A DNA stretch of 64,000 nucleotides from contig WLWZ01000008.1 of the NCBI GenBank assembly GCA_012103315.1, forward strand, positions 124,001-188,000, in the 5' to 3' direction. Of this stretch, positions 45,026-54,196 are shown piece after piece; positions within the stretch are counted from its first letter, which is position 1; each line of letters starts with the position of its first letter. Under the pieces are notes generated by a model that did not search any database, had not been told where the DNA came from, and saw only the letters and a program-made list of their open reading frames with translations. This stretch comes from Alphaproteobacteria bacterium (GTDB taxonomy: Bacteria; Pseudomonadota; Alphaproteobacteria; MPNO01; UBA2964). The position numbers were made by a program, and so were the translations under genes.

Positions 45026-46012
45026 TCACCCCGTGAACTCGCGGATCACCTGTAGCGCCAGAGTCTTTGATTCCTCATCACCCGCGACCTGAATCACTGG
45101 CTCATCGAGCCCGGTGGCGACATAGGCCTCGAGACTTTTCTTGCAATCGGCGACGGTGCCCGCGACACCAAACGCCTCAATCGCGTCATCGGGGACATAG
45201 GTCGCCGCTTTCTCCAGGTCACGTGCCGCGACAGCATCGACAATTGCGTCCTGATCAATCGGAATGCCCGACGAGGCGATATTCTCCGCCATCAACCGAT
45301 TGCGAAACAGGAAAGCAAGCTTGCGCCGCACATCTTCACGTGCGGAAGTGCCATCTTCCGAGACCGAGAAATGGATAAAGGCAGCGGTCCGCAGCACTGA
45401 TGCATCGCGTCCCGCCTTCTCTGCTCCTTCACGAAACAATTTCAGACAGTTCTCTACAAACGGCACCGAGAACCCCGCTGACATCAACATGCCATCGGCA
45501 ACCTCACCCGCTTTGCTCGCGACCTCACTGCCGAGGGCGGTGACAAAAATCGGTATCGATTGTTCTGTCTTGAAGGACATCCGCGCACCGGCGAGGTTAT
45601 AGGCTTCGGTTTCGCTTTGTACCGGCTCCGTGCTCCACATCGCCCGCAGATCACGGACGTATTCTTCCACCGTCTGCACGGCGTCTTGCGGTTCTTTGCC
45701 AGACTCTTTCATGTCCAGCGTATTGCCAATTGCCACCGAGACCCCAACCCGGCCGGGAAAGGCTTCCGCCATCGTCGCGAGTGACATCGCGGTTGGTGTT
45801 GGATGAAACAGATAAGGCGTCACGGCTGCCGGGATAACCATTGCGTTTTTGGTTTTCATCGCAAAGGCCATACAGGAAACCAACGACTCCCGATAGCCGA
45901 TATGTTCCGTCATCCATAGCCCGGTGGCCCCGGCTTCTTCAGCCAGTGCAGCCACCCGAAATGTTTCCGGTGCGTCTTCAAAACCATCAAAACGGATGCC
46001 GATTTTCGGCAT
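45026..46012 (-). CDS. LLM-class oxidoreductase, probably F420-dependent (copy 1)
   Basis: A 328-aa TIM-barrel protein. IGIRFDGFEDAPETFRVAALAEEAGATGLW, then VIPAAVTPYLFHPTPTAMSLATMAEAFPGRVGVSVAIGN resemble F420-dependent methylene-tetrahydromethanopterin reductase-like enzymes. It is about half identical to the next gene. The start was set at the ATG at 46012 (AAGGGAA upstream), six codons after a longer start. It is last in a minus-strand operon (opine-type, opine-type, LLM, LLM) divergent from the F420 genes. Confidence 0.88.
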   Translation of the reverse strand: MPKIGIRFDGFEDAPETFRVAALAEEAGATGLWMTEHIGYRESLVSCMAFAMKTKNAMVIPAAVTPYLFHPTPTAMSLATMAEAFPGRVGVSVAIGNTLDMKESGKEPQDAVQTVEEYVRDLRAMWSTEPVQSETEAYNLAGARMSFKTEQSIPIFVTALGSEVASKAGEVADGMLMSAGFSVPFVENCLKLFREGAEKAGRDASVLRTAAFIHFSVSEDGTSAREDVRRKLAFLFRNRLMAENIASSGIPIDQDAIVDAVAARDLEKAATYVPDDAIEAFGVAGTVADCKKSLEAYVATGLDEPVIQVAGDEESKTLALQVIREFTG

Positions 46013-46033
46013 GGTAATTCCCTTCGGCAAGCT

Positions 46034-47032
46034 TTAACGACCTGCGGTAAACTCGCGAATAACCTCGAGTGCCAGCGCTTTTTCTTCTTCGGTACCGCTA
46101 ACCTCAATCACCGGTTCATCAACCCCGGCATCGATATAGGCCTGCAGCTGTTCGCGGCACTGGTCTGGCGTACCCGCGACGGTGAATTGGGTTACCGCTT
46201 CGGGCGGGATCAACTGCGCAGCTTCTTCCAGTTTGCGCGCCTTGACCAGCTCGATAATCGCTTCATGATCAATCGGAATACCAACCGACGCGATATTGTC
46301 GGCCTGCGCGGAGTTACGGAACAGGAACGCGATCTTGCGACGGTTGGCTTCCACTGCATCGGTGCCGTTTTTAGAACACGCAAAATACACAAAGCCAGCC
46401 TTACGAACCTCTGATGGATCGCGACCTGCCTTCTCAATACCAGCTTCAGCATAGGCAGCGCATTTCTGGATCGAGGCCAGTGACAGCCCACCGGAATAGA
46501 GCACACCATCAGCAATACGTCCGGCAAGCCCCAAAACCTGTGGCCCAGTTGAGGCAATAAAGGTTGGAATTTCCTGCGGTGGTTTGAACGCCAACCGCGC
46601 ACCGCGCAACTGCCAGATCAATCCTTCCTGATCGACAGTCTCGCCATTCCACAAGGCGCGTAAGGCTTCGACATATTCACGGATAACCCGCACCGGTTTT
46701 TCGGGATGCGGCACACCGGATTCGCGAAGATTCAACAGATTGCCGACCGACACACAAATACCGACCCGGCCGGGGGCGGCTTCAGCCATCGTCGCGAACT
46801 GCATCGCGGTTGGCATCGGATGCCAGATATAGGGCATCACAGCGGTCGGAATGACCATGGCGCGTTGCGTCTTGAGCGCGAAGGCCATGCAGGAGACCGC
46901 AGCCTCACGATAGCCGAGATGTTCCGCCATCCAGATGGTATCAGCGCCCGCCTCTTCCGCCTGTGCCGATACCTCAATGGTTTCACCAACGGGATCAAAC
47001 CCGTCAAACCGCATCCCAAGCCTTACCGCCAT
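46034..47032 (-). CDS. LLM-class oxidoreductase, probably F420-dependent (copy 2)
   Basis: A 332-aa paralogue of the neighbour, with matching blocks RLGMRFDGFDPVGETIEVSAQAEEAGADTIW, MVIPTAVMPYIWHPMPTAMQFATMAEAAPGRVGICVS and NIASVGIPIDHEAI. Tandem LLM pairs can act on related substrates or form mixed oligomers. F420 use is inferred from the neighbourhood and family. GGGAG lies before the ATG; the gap to copy 1 is 21 bp and to the opine-type gene 12 bp. Confidence 0.88.
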   Translation of the reverse strand: MAVRLGMRFDGFDPVGETIEVSAQAEEAGADTIWMAEHLGYREAAVSCMAFALKTQRAMVIPTAVMPYIWHPMPTAMQFATMAEAAPGRVGICVSVGNLLNLRESGVPHPEKPVRVIREYVEALRALWNGETVDQEGLIWQLRGARLAFKPPQEIPTFIASTGPQVLGLAGRIADGVLYSGGLSLASIQKCAAYAEAGIEKAGRDPSEVRKAGFVYFACSKNGTDAVEANRRKIAFLFRNSAQADNIASVGIPIDHEAIIELVKARKLEEAAQLIPPEAVTQFTVAGTPDQCREQLQAYIDAGVDEPVIEVSGTEEEKALALEVIREFTAGR

Positions 47033-47044
47033 TGTTCTGTCTCC

Positions 47045-48154
47045 CTAATCGTCAAATCCGTTTTCCAGCAGATCAAGAAACCTCTCTTTCGTCACCCCGG
47101 CAAGCCCCATCTTTTCCAGCGTCAGCGCATCCGTCGTCAGATCGCGCCCCAGCGACACCGAGGCGAGGTGGATAATGTGATCAATCGTTGGCGTCGGCAC
47201 CCCTGCCAGCCGGCCTAGCTCCGAATAGATGATATGGCCATAGGGTACGTCTTCAAGAAAATAGCGGTGCTCCAACTGCGGCGGCGCCGGTATCCACTTA
47301 TCGGGCTCGCTCTGATGGAAGGCTTCATAGGCAGTGCCGCTCTCGCGTGCCGCCTCGGTTGTATAACCCATCTGATAGAACAGCTCGACAAATGGCATGG
47401 TCTTGGCGTTCAGCGCATCGGCAACCGCGACCCGTTCTCGGTCCACTGCATCGATCAGCCGACCAACCGATGGGGTAATGCCATCATAATAATGTCGGAA
47501 ATCACCGCCGGTTGCCTCGACACGTCCGGCATTGCACAGGAAGGCAGGCGGATGATGAATGGCGTTGCCGTACGGGAACACGGTTTCCAGCACGTTGGAG
47601 AATTCCTTCACCGCCGGGTAGACCGTGCTGACGATATCAAACTGGCGTTTGGTTTCCTTTCCCGGAAAGCCACCAAACACCATAAAGTCAGACACCCGCG
47701 AAATCCGACACGTCGTCGAGCCGGTGCGGCGACACAGATACGGCAGCGTCGCAGTCTCACAGAACACCGGGTTCTTGATGCCATTGGCGCGCAAGATATG
47801 CGGAATCAGCATCAGCGTATGGCCGGGCGAAACAAACAATGTCTGGTCGTCGGTCAGATGCGGCGCCGCCGCTGAGATCCACTTTTCATGCAGATGAGCC
47901 GGGCTGACGATCATCACCAGCTCAGCACCTGCCATCGCGGTAGTGGCGTCTGACGTGATCACCGGGATTTTGGCGAAGCCTTTGCCAAACGGCGCGTCAT
48001 ATTCGATACCGCCAATTTCCTGGAGTGGTGCAAGCGCACTTTCATCCTGGCTATAGAGGCGGATTTCAAATCCCAGCGTTGTCAGATGTGCCGCCGCTGA
48101 GGTGCCGCCGCCACCAGCGCCAAAAATCGCTATGCTCGTAACAGGTGCCGCCAT
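47045..48154 (-). CDS. Octopine/nopaline dehydrogenase family protein (copy 1)
   Basis: A 369-aa NAD(P)-binding protein. The Rossmann start IAIFGAGGGGTSAAAHL and the all-helical C-terminal domain (IHHPPAFLCNAG, ITPSVGRLIDAVDRERVAVADAL) mark the opine dehydrogenase family, in which the His in the H-P-x-x-x-x-N-A motif is catalytic. Members join an amino acid to an oxo acid or do the reverse. It shares one base (TAATG) with the paralogue upstream. About 40-45% of its C-terminal residues look shared with that gene. Confidence 0.85.
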   Translation of the reverse strand: MAAPVTSIAIFGAGGGGTSAAAHLTTLGFEIRLYSQDESALAPLQEIGGIEYDAPFGKGFAKIPVITSDATTAMAGAELVMIVSPAHLHEKWISAAAPHLTDDQTLFVSPGHTLMLIPHILRANGIKNPVFCETATLPYLCRRTGSTTCRISRVSDFMVFGGFPGKETKRQFDIVSTVYPAVKEFSNVLETVFPYGNAIHHPPAFLCNAGRVEATGGDFRHYYDGITPSVGRLIDAVDRERVAVADALNAKTMPFVELFYQMGYTTEAARESGTAYEAFHQSEPDKWIPAPPQLEHRYFLEDVPYGHIIYSELGRLAGVPTPTIDHIIHLASVSLGRDLTTDALTLEKMGLAGVTKERFLDLLENGFDD

Positions 48155-49257
48155 TACGCACCCTCCTCAACGAACTTCAAAACGTGACCCGCATCCAATC
48201 CGCCAAGTCCCATCGCCTCCAGCGTGAGACCATCGGTCGCGTACGGGATATCCATCATTTCTGATGTCAGGTGGATGATGCCATCAATGGTTGGTGTCGG
48301 CACACCGGCGAGACGACCAAACCCAGCGAACGGCACCAGCCCATACCCAACATCCTCATGGATGTAGCGATGATCCAGTGAGGGTGGGCTTTTGATTTTC
48401 CAGTTCGGCTCGCTTTCAACACAGGCGCGCGAGATGTCACCAGACTCCATCGCCTCTTTGGTCGTCAGCCCCGCCTGATAGAAATTCTCCAGAAAACTCG
48501 CGGTCGGAACACCCAGTGCTTCAGCCACTGCCATACGCTCCGCATCAAGTTCAGTTATCACGCGGCCTACCGCCGGGGTTATGCCTTCACGGTAAAACAG
48601 AAAATCACCGTCGGTATCTTCAATCCACCCTGCATTCATCAGCATACCGGGCGCGTGAAAGACCGCATTGATGTTGGTCAGTGCGGTTTCCAGGACACTG
48701 CTCACCAAAGTGATTTCCGGGTAAAGCGGTTTCACAAGATCAAACATTTCCGTGGCATGCTTGCCGGGAAAAGCCGCGAATTTGAGTTTCTTGGTGTAAG
48801 AAAAGATATCGACGGCCGCAGGTCCCGTTTTACGGCATATATAGGTCAGCGTGACGGTCTCACAGGTTTTAACCGGCTCCGTATATCCCGCTCGGCGCAA
48901 TTCACTGACGAAATGCAGCGCCCCACCCGTATGGCCGGGATTTACGAACACCGGAATGTCCGGTGTCAGCAGTGGCGCCAATGCTTCAGCGTAAAAACCG
49001 TGCGCCACTGAGGGTACCACCAACATTACAATGTCAGCGCCAGAAACCGCTTCCTCAATATCGGTGGTCAGTAGATGAACGGGGATCAGTCCATCCTGAA
49101 CGCCAGCGGCCTGAATACCGCCCTGGTTCCGCAACGGAGACAGACTTTCTTCACGGCGCGCATGTAGGCGAACCTCAAAACCCCGTGCCGTCAGATCAGC
49201 CGCTGCCGCACAGCCACCGTGACCTGCTCCCAAGATTGCTATTTTATGAACCGTCAT
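48154..49257 (-). CDS. Octopine/nopaline dehydrogenase family protein (copy 2)
   Basis: A 367-aa paralogue: AILGAGHGGCAAAADL at the N-terminus, then VNPGHTGGALHFV, FHAPGMLMNAG (catalytic His region), ITPAVGRVITELDAERMAVAEAL, and GRLAGVPTPTIDGIIHLTSEM. It is the first gene of the minus-strand block, divergent from fbiC by 52 bp. The GGGAG before the ATG is only one base away, an unusually tight spacing. With copy 1 it may form a heteromeric or sequential opine-type dehydrogenase. Confidence 0.85.
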   Translation of the reverse strand: MTVHKIAILGAGHGGCAAAADLTARGFEVRLHARREESLSPLRNQGGIQAAGVQDGLIPVHLLTTDIEEAVSGADIVMLVVPSVAHGFYAEALAPLLTPDIPVFVNPGHTGGALHFVSELRRAGYTEPVKTCETVTLTYICRKTGPAAVDIFSYTKKLKFAAFPGKHATEMFDLVKPLYPEITLVSSVLETALTNINAVFHAPGMLMNAGWIEDTDGDFLFYREGITPAVGRVITELDAERMAVAEALGVPTASFLENFYQAGLTTKEAMESGDISRACVESEPNWKIKSPPSLDHRYIHEDVGYGLVPFAGFGRLAGVPTPTIDGIIHLTSEMMDIPYATDGLTLEAMGLGGLDAGHVLKFVEEGA

Positions 49258-49309
49258 TCTCCCACAGGCCTTTGATCAGCCGTTCTTTTCCTCGCCTCGC
49301 TAACGCAGT
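49258..49309. promoter_or_regulatory. 52-bp divergent promoter region between opine/LLM and F420 operons
   Basis: The two operons start back to back with only 52 bp between ATGs, so their promoters must overlap or lie partly in coding sequence. No clear -35/-10 boxes or palindromes were seen; the region is fairly GC-balanced. Coordinated control of both operons is inferred from this geometry. Confidence 0.35.
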
Positions 49310-51685
49310 ATGGTCGCAAATATCACTTACGTCATCCGTATCAGGACAGCCTCATTGGGCGCGCAAAAGATCTCTACCGACCATCTTCTAAAGGCTCCGC
49401 TCTCTGAATTGCTGGAGCACGCAGCGACACTACGCGATTCTGGCCACACGGATCGCCTGTCCTACTCTCGGAAAGTGTTTATCCCGCTGACGAGACTGTG
49501 CCGCGATAGCTGCAGCTACTGTACCTTCGCGACAACGCCGAGCAATGTGCCGACACCGTATCTGTCACCCGATGATATTCTCAAAATTGCCCGAAATGGC
49601 GAAGCGGCAGGCTGCAAGGAAGCTTTGTTTACGTTAGGTGACAAGCCTGAATTGCGATATGAGGCGGCACGCGAAGCGCTGTCTGACATGGGCTATGACT
49701 CAACCATCCATTATTTGGCAGCTATGTGCCGACTTGTGTTTGAAGAGACCGGTCTGTTACCGCATGCCAATCCTGGGGCAATGACAACCGAGGAATTGGA
49801 TATGCTGCGCCCCGTCACCGTCTCGATGGGCATGATGCTCGAATCGACGGCGCCTACCCTATGTGAACCTGGGGGTGTGCATTACGGGTCTCCCGACAAG
49901 ACACCAGAGTCACGGCTACAAACACTGCGCAATGCAGGCGAGGCAAAAGTCCCTTTTACGACTGGTATTCTTATCGGCATCGGTGAGACTCGGGAGCAGC
50001 GGCTCGGTGATCTTCTAACGATCCGCGATGTCCATGAAACTCATGGCCATATCCAGGAAGTCATCATTCAAAATTTCCGCGCCAAGCCGACAACACGGAT
50101 GGCCAATGCGCCGGAACCTGATCTTGATGATTTGCTATGGACCATCGCCTGCGCGCGGCTAATCTTTGGACCGGAAATGAATATTCAGGCGCCACCCAAT
50201 CTCAGCCCGGGTGTTTATCCAAAGCTCGTGAGCGCTGGGCTAAATGATTGGGGCGGTATTTCGCCCGTGACCCCGGACCACGTAAACCCTGAAGCGGCCT
50301 GGCCCGAAATCGAAACGCTCGCGGAACGGTCCGCAGAAACAGGGAAGACATTGGTCGAAAGGTTGGCGGTCTATCCGTCCCACATTCGGGACGCAACCCA
50401 TTGGATGGAACCCGCGATGGCAACGGCCACCCTTCGTGCCAGCGACGCGGGTGGGCTTGCCCGTACAGAAGATTGGGCGCCAGGTGTCGACACCGCATCC
50501 CCCGCAATTTCGACACTACGTTCTCGTCCTTCACCCGGCATCAGCACCATTCTCGAAAAGGCCGCTTTAGGTGATGTACCAAACGAGACAGAGATTGCCC
50601 GATTATTTCAAGCACGCGATATCGACTTCGTCGAACTATGTGAAACTGCTAACACACTGCGCCGGGCGACCAATGGCGACGACGTCACCTATGTCGTAAA
50701 CCGCAACATCAACTATACAAATATTTGTACCTATCGTTGTACCTTCTGCGCCTTTTCAAAAGGTAAGACAGCAGAGAATTTACGCGGCAAACCATACCGG
50801 CTCGATATGGAAGAGATCGGGCGGCGCACGGCGGAGGCCTGGTCCCGAGGTGCCACTGAAGTGTGCCTGCAAGGTGGTATTCATCCCGACTATACCGGCG
50901 AGACCTATCTCGATATCTGCGCTGCCGTCAAAGACGCCGCACCCGACATGCATATCCACGCTTTTTCGCCTTTGGAGATCACACAAGGTGCACAGACTTT
51001 AAATCTCTCCATCGAAGGTTTTCTCTCGCGTCTGAAGGACGCAGGTCTGTCGACTCTGCCCGGTACCGCCGCGGAAATTCTCGATGACGAGGTTCGGGCA
51101 ATACTGTGTCCCGACAAGCTCAACACAGATGAATGGCTGTCTGTCATGGAAACTGCCCATGGGCTCGGCCTCCGGACGACGGCCACAATCATGTATGGCC
51201 ATATGGAACAAACCGTCCACTGGGCCAGACACTTACTTCGGATTCGCGCACTTCAGGAGCGCACCGGTGGATTTACTGAATTCGTTCCTCTGCCCTTTGT
51301 GCATATGGAAGCACCTGCATACCTCAAGGGATTTGCTCGGCGAGGACCAACATTTCGGGAAGCCGTTTTGATGCATGCTATTTCTCGGATCGTCTTGCAT
51401 CCCATTATCCCAAATATTCAGGTTTCCTGGGTCAAGATGGGTGAAGAAGGTATTCAGGCATGTCTAAATTCTGGGGTTAACGATCTCGGCGGTACCTTGA
51501 TGAACGAAAGTATTTCGCGAGCCGCTGGCACAGTCCATGGCCAGGAATGTGGGCCGCTTGAAATGGAACGGATGATCACAGATGCCGGACGGCGCGCTGT
51601 TCAACGAACAACACTCTATAATAAAGTCCCCTCTGAACGCATTTCAGCATCCTACAATGCAGAACCCCTAGCGGCGATTGCCTGA
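49310..51685 (+). CDS. fbiC: Bifunctional FO synthase (CofGH type)
   Basis: A 791-aa fusion of two radical SAM modules. CofG half: C64-x3-C68-x2-C71 (CRDSCSYC), then ALFTLGDKPE and IQEVIIQNFRAKP. CofH half: C473-x3-C477-x2-C480 (CTYRCTFC), then VCLQGGIHPDYTG and GGFTEFVPLPFVHMEAPAYLKG. The fused form makes the deazaflavin FO from 5-amino-6-ribitylaminouracil and tyrosine. The fused arrangement is that of bacterial F420 makers rather than the separate archaeal genes. The first 45 residues are short compared with actinobacterial versions. First gene of the operon. Confidence 0.96.
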   Translation: MVANITYVIRIRTASLGAQKISTDHLLKAPLSELLEHAATLRDSGHTDRLSYSRKVFIPLTRLCRDSCSYCTFATTPSNVPTPYLSPDDILKIARNGEAAGCKEALFTLGDKPELRYEAAREALSDMGYDSTIHYLAAMCRLVFEETGLLPHANPGAMTTEELDMLRPVTVSMGMMLESTAPTLCEPGGVHYGSPDKTPESRLQTLRNAGEAKVPFTTGILIGIGETREQRLGDLLTIRDVHETHGHIQEVIIQNFRAKPTTRMANAPEPDLDDLLWTIACARLIFGPEMNIQAPPNLSPGVYPKLVSAGLNDWGGISPVTPDHVNPEAAWPEIETLAERSAETGKTLVERLAVYPSHIRDATHWMEPAMATATLRASDAGGLARTEDWAPGVDTASPAISTLRSRPSPGISTILEKAALGDVPNETEIARLFQARDIDFVELCETANTLRRATNGDDVTYVVNRNINYTNICTYRCTFCAFSKGKTAENLRGKPYRLDMEEIGRRTAEAWSRGATEVCLQGGIHPDYTGETYLDICAAVKDAAPDMHIHAFSPLEITQGAQTLNLSIEGFLSRLKDAGLSTLPGTAAEILDDEVRAILCPDKLNTDEWLSVMETAHGLGLRTTATIMYGHMEQTVHWARHLLRIRALQERTGGFTEFVPLPFVHMEAPAYLKGFARRGPTFREAVLMHAISRIVLHPIIPNIQVSWVKMGEEGIQACLNSGVNDLGGTLMNESISRAAGTVHGQECGPLEMERMITDAGRRAVQRTTLYNKVPSERISASYNAEPLAAIA

Positions 51686-51697
51686 AGAGACATCATT

Positions 51698-52390
51698 ATG
51701 ACTGACGCCAAACCTCTCATCGCCGTTATTGGTGGTACCGGTAACCAGGGCTCCGGCCTCGCAACGCGTTGGGCCAAAGCAGGGTACTCTGTGATCATCG
51801 GGTCTCGTGACAGCAGCAAAGCTGAACAGGTTGCCACGGAAATTACAACAATGGCACCTGCCGGCAACAACTGGGGAAATGTCCGCGGTACAGATAATCT
51901 TTCTGCTGCAACAGAGTGCGAGATTGCTGTGTTGGCGGTCCCCTATTCCAACCAGCTCGACACACTCAAACCCATTGCCAATGCCCTCAAAGGCAAAATT
52001 TTGATCGACGCAACAGCACCCGTACAGCCACCCAAAGTCAGCACCGTGCAGCTACCAGAAGGTGGTTCCGCCGTTGTCGCCGCCCAGGAACTCGTCGGCG
52101 AGAAGGTAACGGTCATCGCCGCTTTCCAGAACATCGCCGCTCAGCATCTCGCCGACCTCGATCACGATATTGATTGTGACGTCCTCGTTTGCGGGAACAA
52201 AAAGGCCGACCGGGAAATGGCGATCCAGCTTGCCAACGATGCCGGGATGACCGCCTGGCATGCAGGTCCGTTGGCCAATGCCGCCGCCGCAGAGGCAATG
52301 ACGTCGGTTTTGATCTTTATCAACCGGGCGCACAAAATTCCCGGCTCGGGTATTCGCATCACCGGCACACCTGAAGAAGCAAACGACTGA
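51698..52390 (+). CDS. npdG: NADPH-dependent F420 reductase
   Basis: A 230-aa Rossmann protein: IAVIGGTGNQGSGLATRWAKAGYSVIIGSRD, then IAVLAVPYSNQLDTL, ILIDATAPV, and VIAAFQNIAAQHLADLDHDIDCDVLVCG. These are the marks of F420:NADP oxidoreductase, which recharges F420 to F420H2 with NADPH. Placed 12 bp after fbiC, it links cofactor making with its reduction and so with the LLM enzymes across the divergent gap. Confidence 0.93.
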   Translation: MTDAKPLIAVIGGTGNQGSGLATRWAKAGYSVIIGSRDSSKAEQVATEITTMAPAGNNWGNVRGTDNLSAATECEIAVLAVPYSNQLDTLKPIANALKGKILIDATAPVQPPKVSTVQLPEGGSAVVAAQELVGEKVTVIAAFQNIAAQHLADLDHDIDCDVLVCGNKKADREMAIQLANDAGMTAWHAGPLANAAAAEAMTSVLIFINRAHKIPGSGIRITGTPEEAND

Positions 52391-52393
52391 AAA

Positions 52394-53224
52394 ATGGATG
52401 CGTCTCCGGCCAATTCGGATAACAAAGTTGCCGCTAATTCTAGCGGTCAACTTTCGATTACCGCGCTGTCAAACATTCCGTTGGTACACCCCGGAGATGA
52501 CCTGCCCGACATTATCTGCAACGGGTTATCGGACAGCGAATTAGCCCTGCAGGATGGAGACATCCTGGTTTTAGCACAAAAGATCGTGTCAAAATCCGAG
52601 GGCCGCTATGCCGCTCTGAGCTCCGTTACGCCCTCCACTAAAGCGATCGAGCTCGCTGAAGAGGTTGATAAGGACTCTCGCCTTGTTGAGCTGATCTTAT
52701 CTGAGTCGACAGACATCGTGAGAATACGCAAAGGCGTTCTGATCGTTGAGCACAACCTCGGCATCGTTATGGCGAATGCGGGCATAGACGCGTCAAACGT
52801 CGAACCGCTTGAGGGTGAAGCAAGCGGTGAAGTCGCGCAGCAGGTGTTGTTATTACCTAAAGATCCTGACGAAAGCTGCAATTCTCTTCGTAACGTTCTC
52901 CACGAAAAGATGGGTGTCGATGTCGCCGTGATTATCAATGACAGCGTTGGACGCGCCTGGCGCAACGGCACGGTCGGCATGGCCATTGGAACCGCGGGGA
53001 TCGATGCTCTCCTCGACTTGAATGGTCACCCAGATTTGTTTGATCGCCCTTTGCAGGCAACCCAGGTTGGGCTCGCTGACGAACTCGCCGCCGCTGCGTC
53101 CATCGTCATGGGACAAGCAGATGAGGGACGCCCCGTCGTTCACATTAGGGGCTACGCAGTGCAAACCGCCGGAGGCAATGCGCAGGATTTAATCCGCGCA
53201 CAGGAACAGGATTTGTTCCGCTGA
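52394..53224 (+). CDS. cofE: Coenzyme F420-0:L-glutamate ligase
   Basis: A 276-aa GTP-dependent ligase that adds glutamates to F420-0. Motifs: GDILVLAQKIVSKSEGR, LILSESTDIVRIRKGVLIVEHNLGIVMANAGID, VAVIINDSVGRAWRNGTVGMAIG. It is the short form: the FMN-binding nitroreductase-like domain fused in actinobacterial FbiB is absent. The gene begins 3 bp after npdG. Confidence 0.94.
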   Translation: MDASPANSDNKVAANSSGQLSITALSNIPLVHPGDDLPDIICNGLSDSELALQDGDILVLAQKIVSKSEGRYAALSSVTPSTKAIELAEEVDKDSRLVELILSESTDIVRIRKGVLIVEHNLGIVMANAGIDASNVEPLEGEASGEVAQQVLLLPKDPDESCNSLRNVLHEKMGVDVAVIINDSVGRAWRNGTVGMAIGTAGIDALLDLNGHPDLFDRPLQATQVGLADELAAAASIVMGQADEGRPVVHIRGYAVQTAGGNAQDLIRAQEQDLFR

Positions 53225-53240
53225 CCAAAACATTGTCGAC

Positions 53241-54191
53241 ATGATCCTCGCATTTGCAGGCGGTGTTGGTGGCGCAAAACTGGCGCATGGATTGGCCCGT
53301 ACCCTTGATCCATCGGCGTTAGTAATCGCAGTGAATACCGGCGATGATTTCTTGCATCTCGATTATTTTATCTGTCCCGACCTTGATTCCGTCCTCTACA
53401 AGCTTGCTGGGATTAATGACGTAGAACGCGGTTGGGGAATCCGGGACGAAACCTGGAACTTCATGGAAACGCTAAAACAAGTCGGTGGTGAAGACTGGTT
53501 CCAACTCGGCGATAAAGATCTTACGACCCATATCGACCGCACCCGTTGGCTGACCGAAGGCCAAACGCTCTCCGACGTTACTCACGCGCTATGCCAGCAA
53601 CACAATGTCGCCCATGCCATTGTGCCGATGACTGATCATCGTGTCGGCACAATTGTTGATACCAAAGAAGGTGACTTCTTTTTTCAGAATTATTTCGTCC
53701 GTCTGCGATGCGAGCCGGAATATACCGGCGTCCATTACAAAGGCATGGAAGATGCGGAACCATCGCCACAATTTGCGAAAGCAATGAGCAACCCCGACTT
53801 ACGGGCAATCGTGTTTTGTCCTTCCAACCCCTTTGTCAGCATTGATCCTATTCTCAACGTGCCTGGCGTTTCCATTGCTCTCGATAAGACGGACGTTCCT
53901 ATTGTCGCGGTTTCCCCCATCATTGGTGGGCAGGCTGTAAAAGGACCGGCGGCAAAAATGATGGCAGAGTTAAGGCTCCCAGTATCACCGCTAGGGATTG
54001 CCCAGCATTATGGTGAATTGATTGATGGGCTGGTAATCGACAAGCAGGACAGCAATCTAGCCGATGAAATCAGAGCTGCTGGAATAGGCGTACACGTCAC
54101 AAACACACTGATGAAATCAGCGGAAGATGAAAGTAATCTGGCGCAGGAAACCTTGAAATTCGCGACAACTCTAGCGCGGAAAAAGGTCTGA
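53241..54191 (+). CDS. cofD: 2-phospho-L-lactate transferase (F420-0 synthesis)
   Basis: A 316-aa transferase joining a guanylated three-carbon phospho-acid to FO. ILAFAGGVGGAKLAHGLA opens the fold, then VNTGDDFLHLDYFICPDLDSVLYKLAGIND, LGDKDLTTHIDRTRWL, FCPSNPFVSIDPIL and AVSPIIGGQAVKGPAAKMM. The three-carbon donor (phospholactate, phosphoenolpyruvate or 3-phosphoglycerate) depends on CofC/CofD specificity. No strong ribosome binding site precedes the ATG, so coupling with cofE is likely (16-bp gap). Confidence 0.95.
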   Translation: MILAFAGGVGGAKLAHGLARTLDPSALVIAVNTGDDFLHLDYFICPDLDSVLYKLAGINDVERGWGIRDETWNFMETLKQVGGEDWFQLGDKDLTTHIDRTRWLTEGQTLSDVTHALCQQHNVAHAIVPMTDHRVGTIVDTKEGDFFFQNYFVRLRCEPEYTGVHYKGMEDAEPSPQFAKAMSNPDLRAIVFCPSNPFVSIDPILNVPGVSIALDKTDVPIVAVSPIIGGQAVKGPAAKMMAELRLPVSPLGIAQHYGELIDGLVIDKQDSNLADEIRAAGIGVHVTNTLMKSAEDESNLAQETLKFATTLARKKV

Positions 54192-54196
54192 CCAAT

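Noticed and set aside
45026-47032. LLM pair as a recent duplication or assembly artefact
   Set aside because: The two proteins differ across their whole length and have separate start signals, so the duplication is old.
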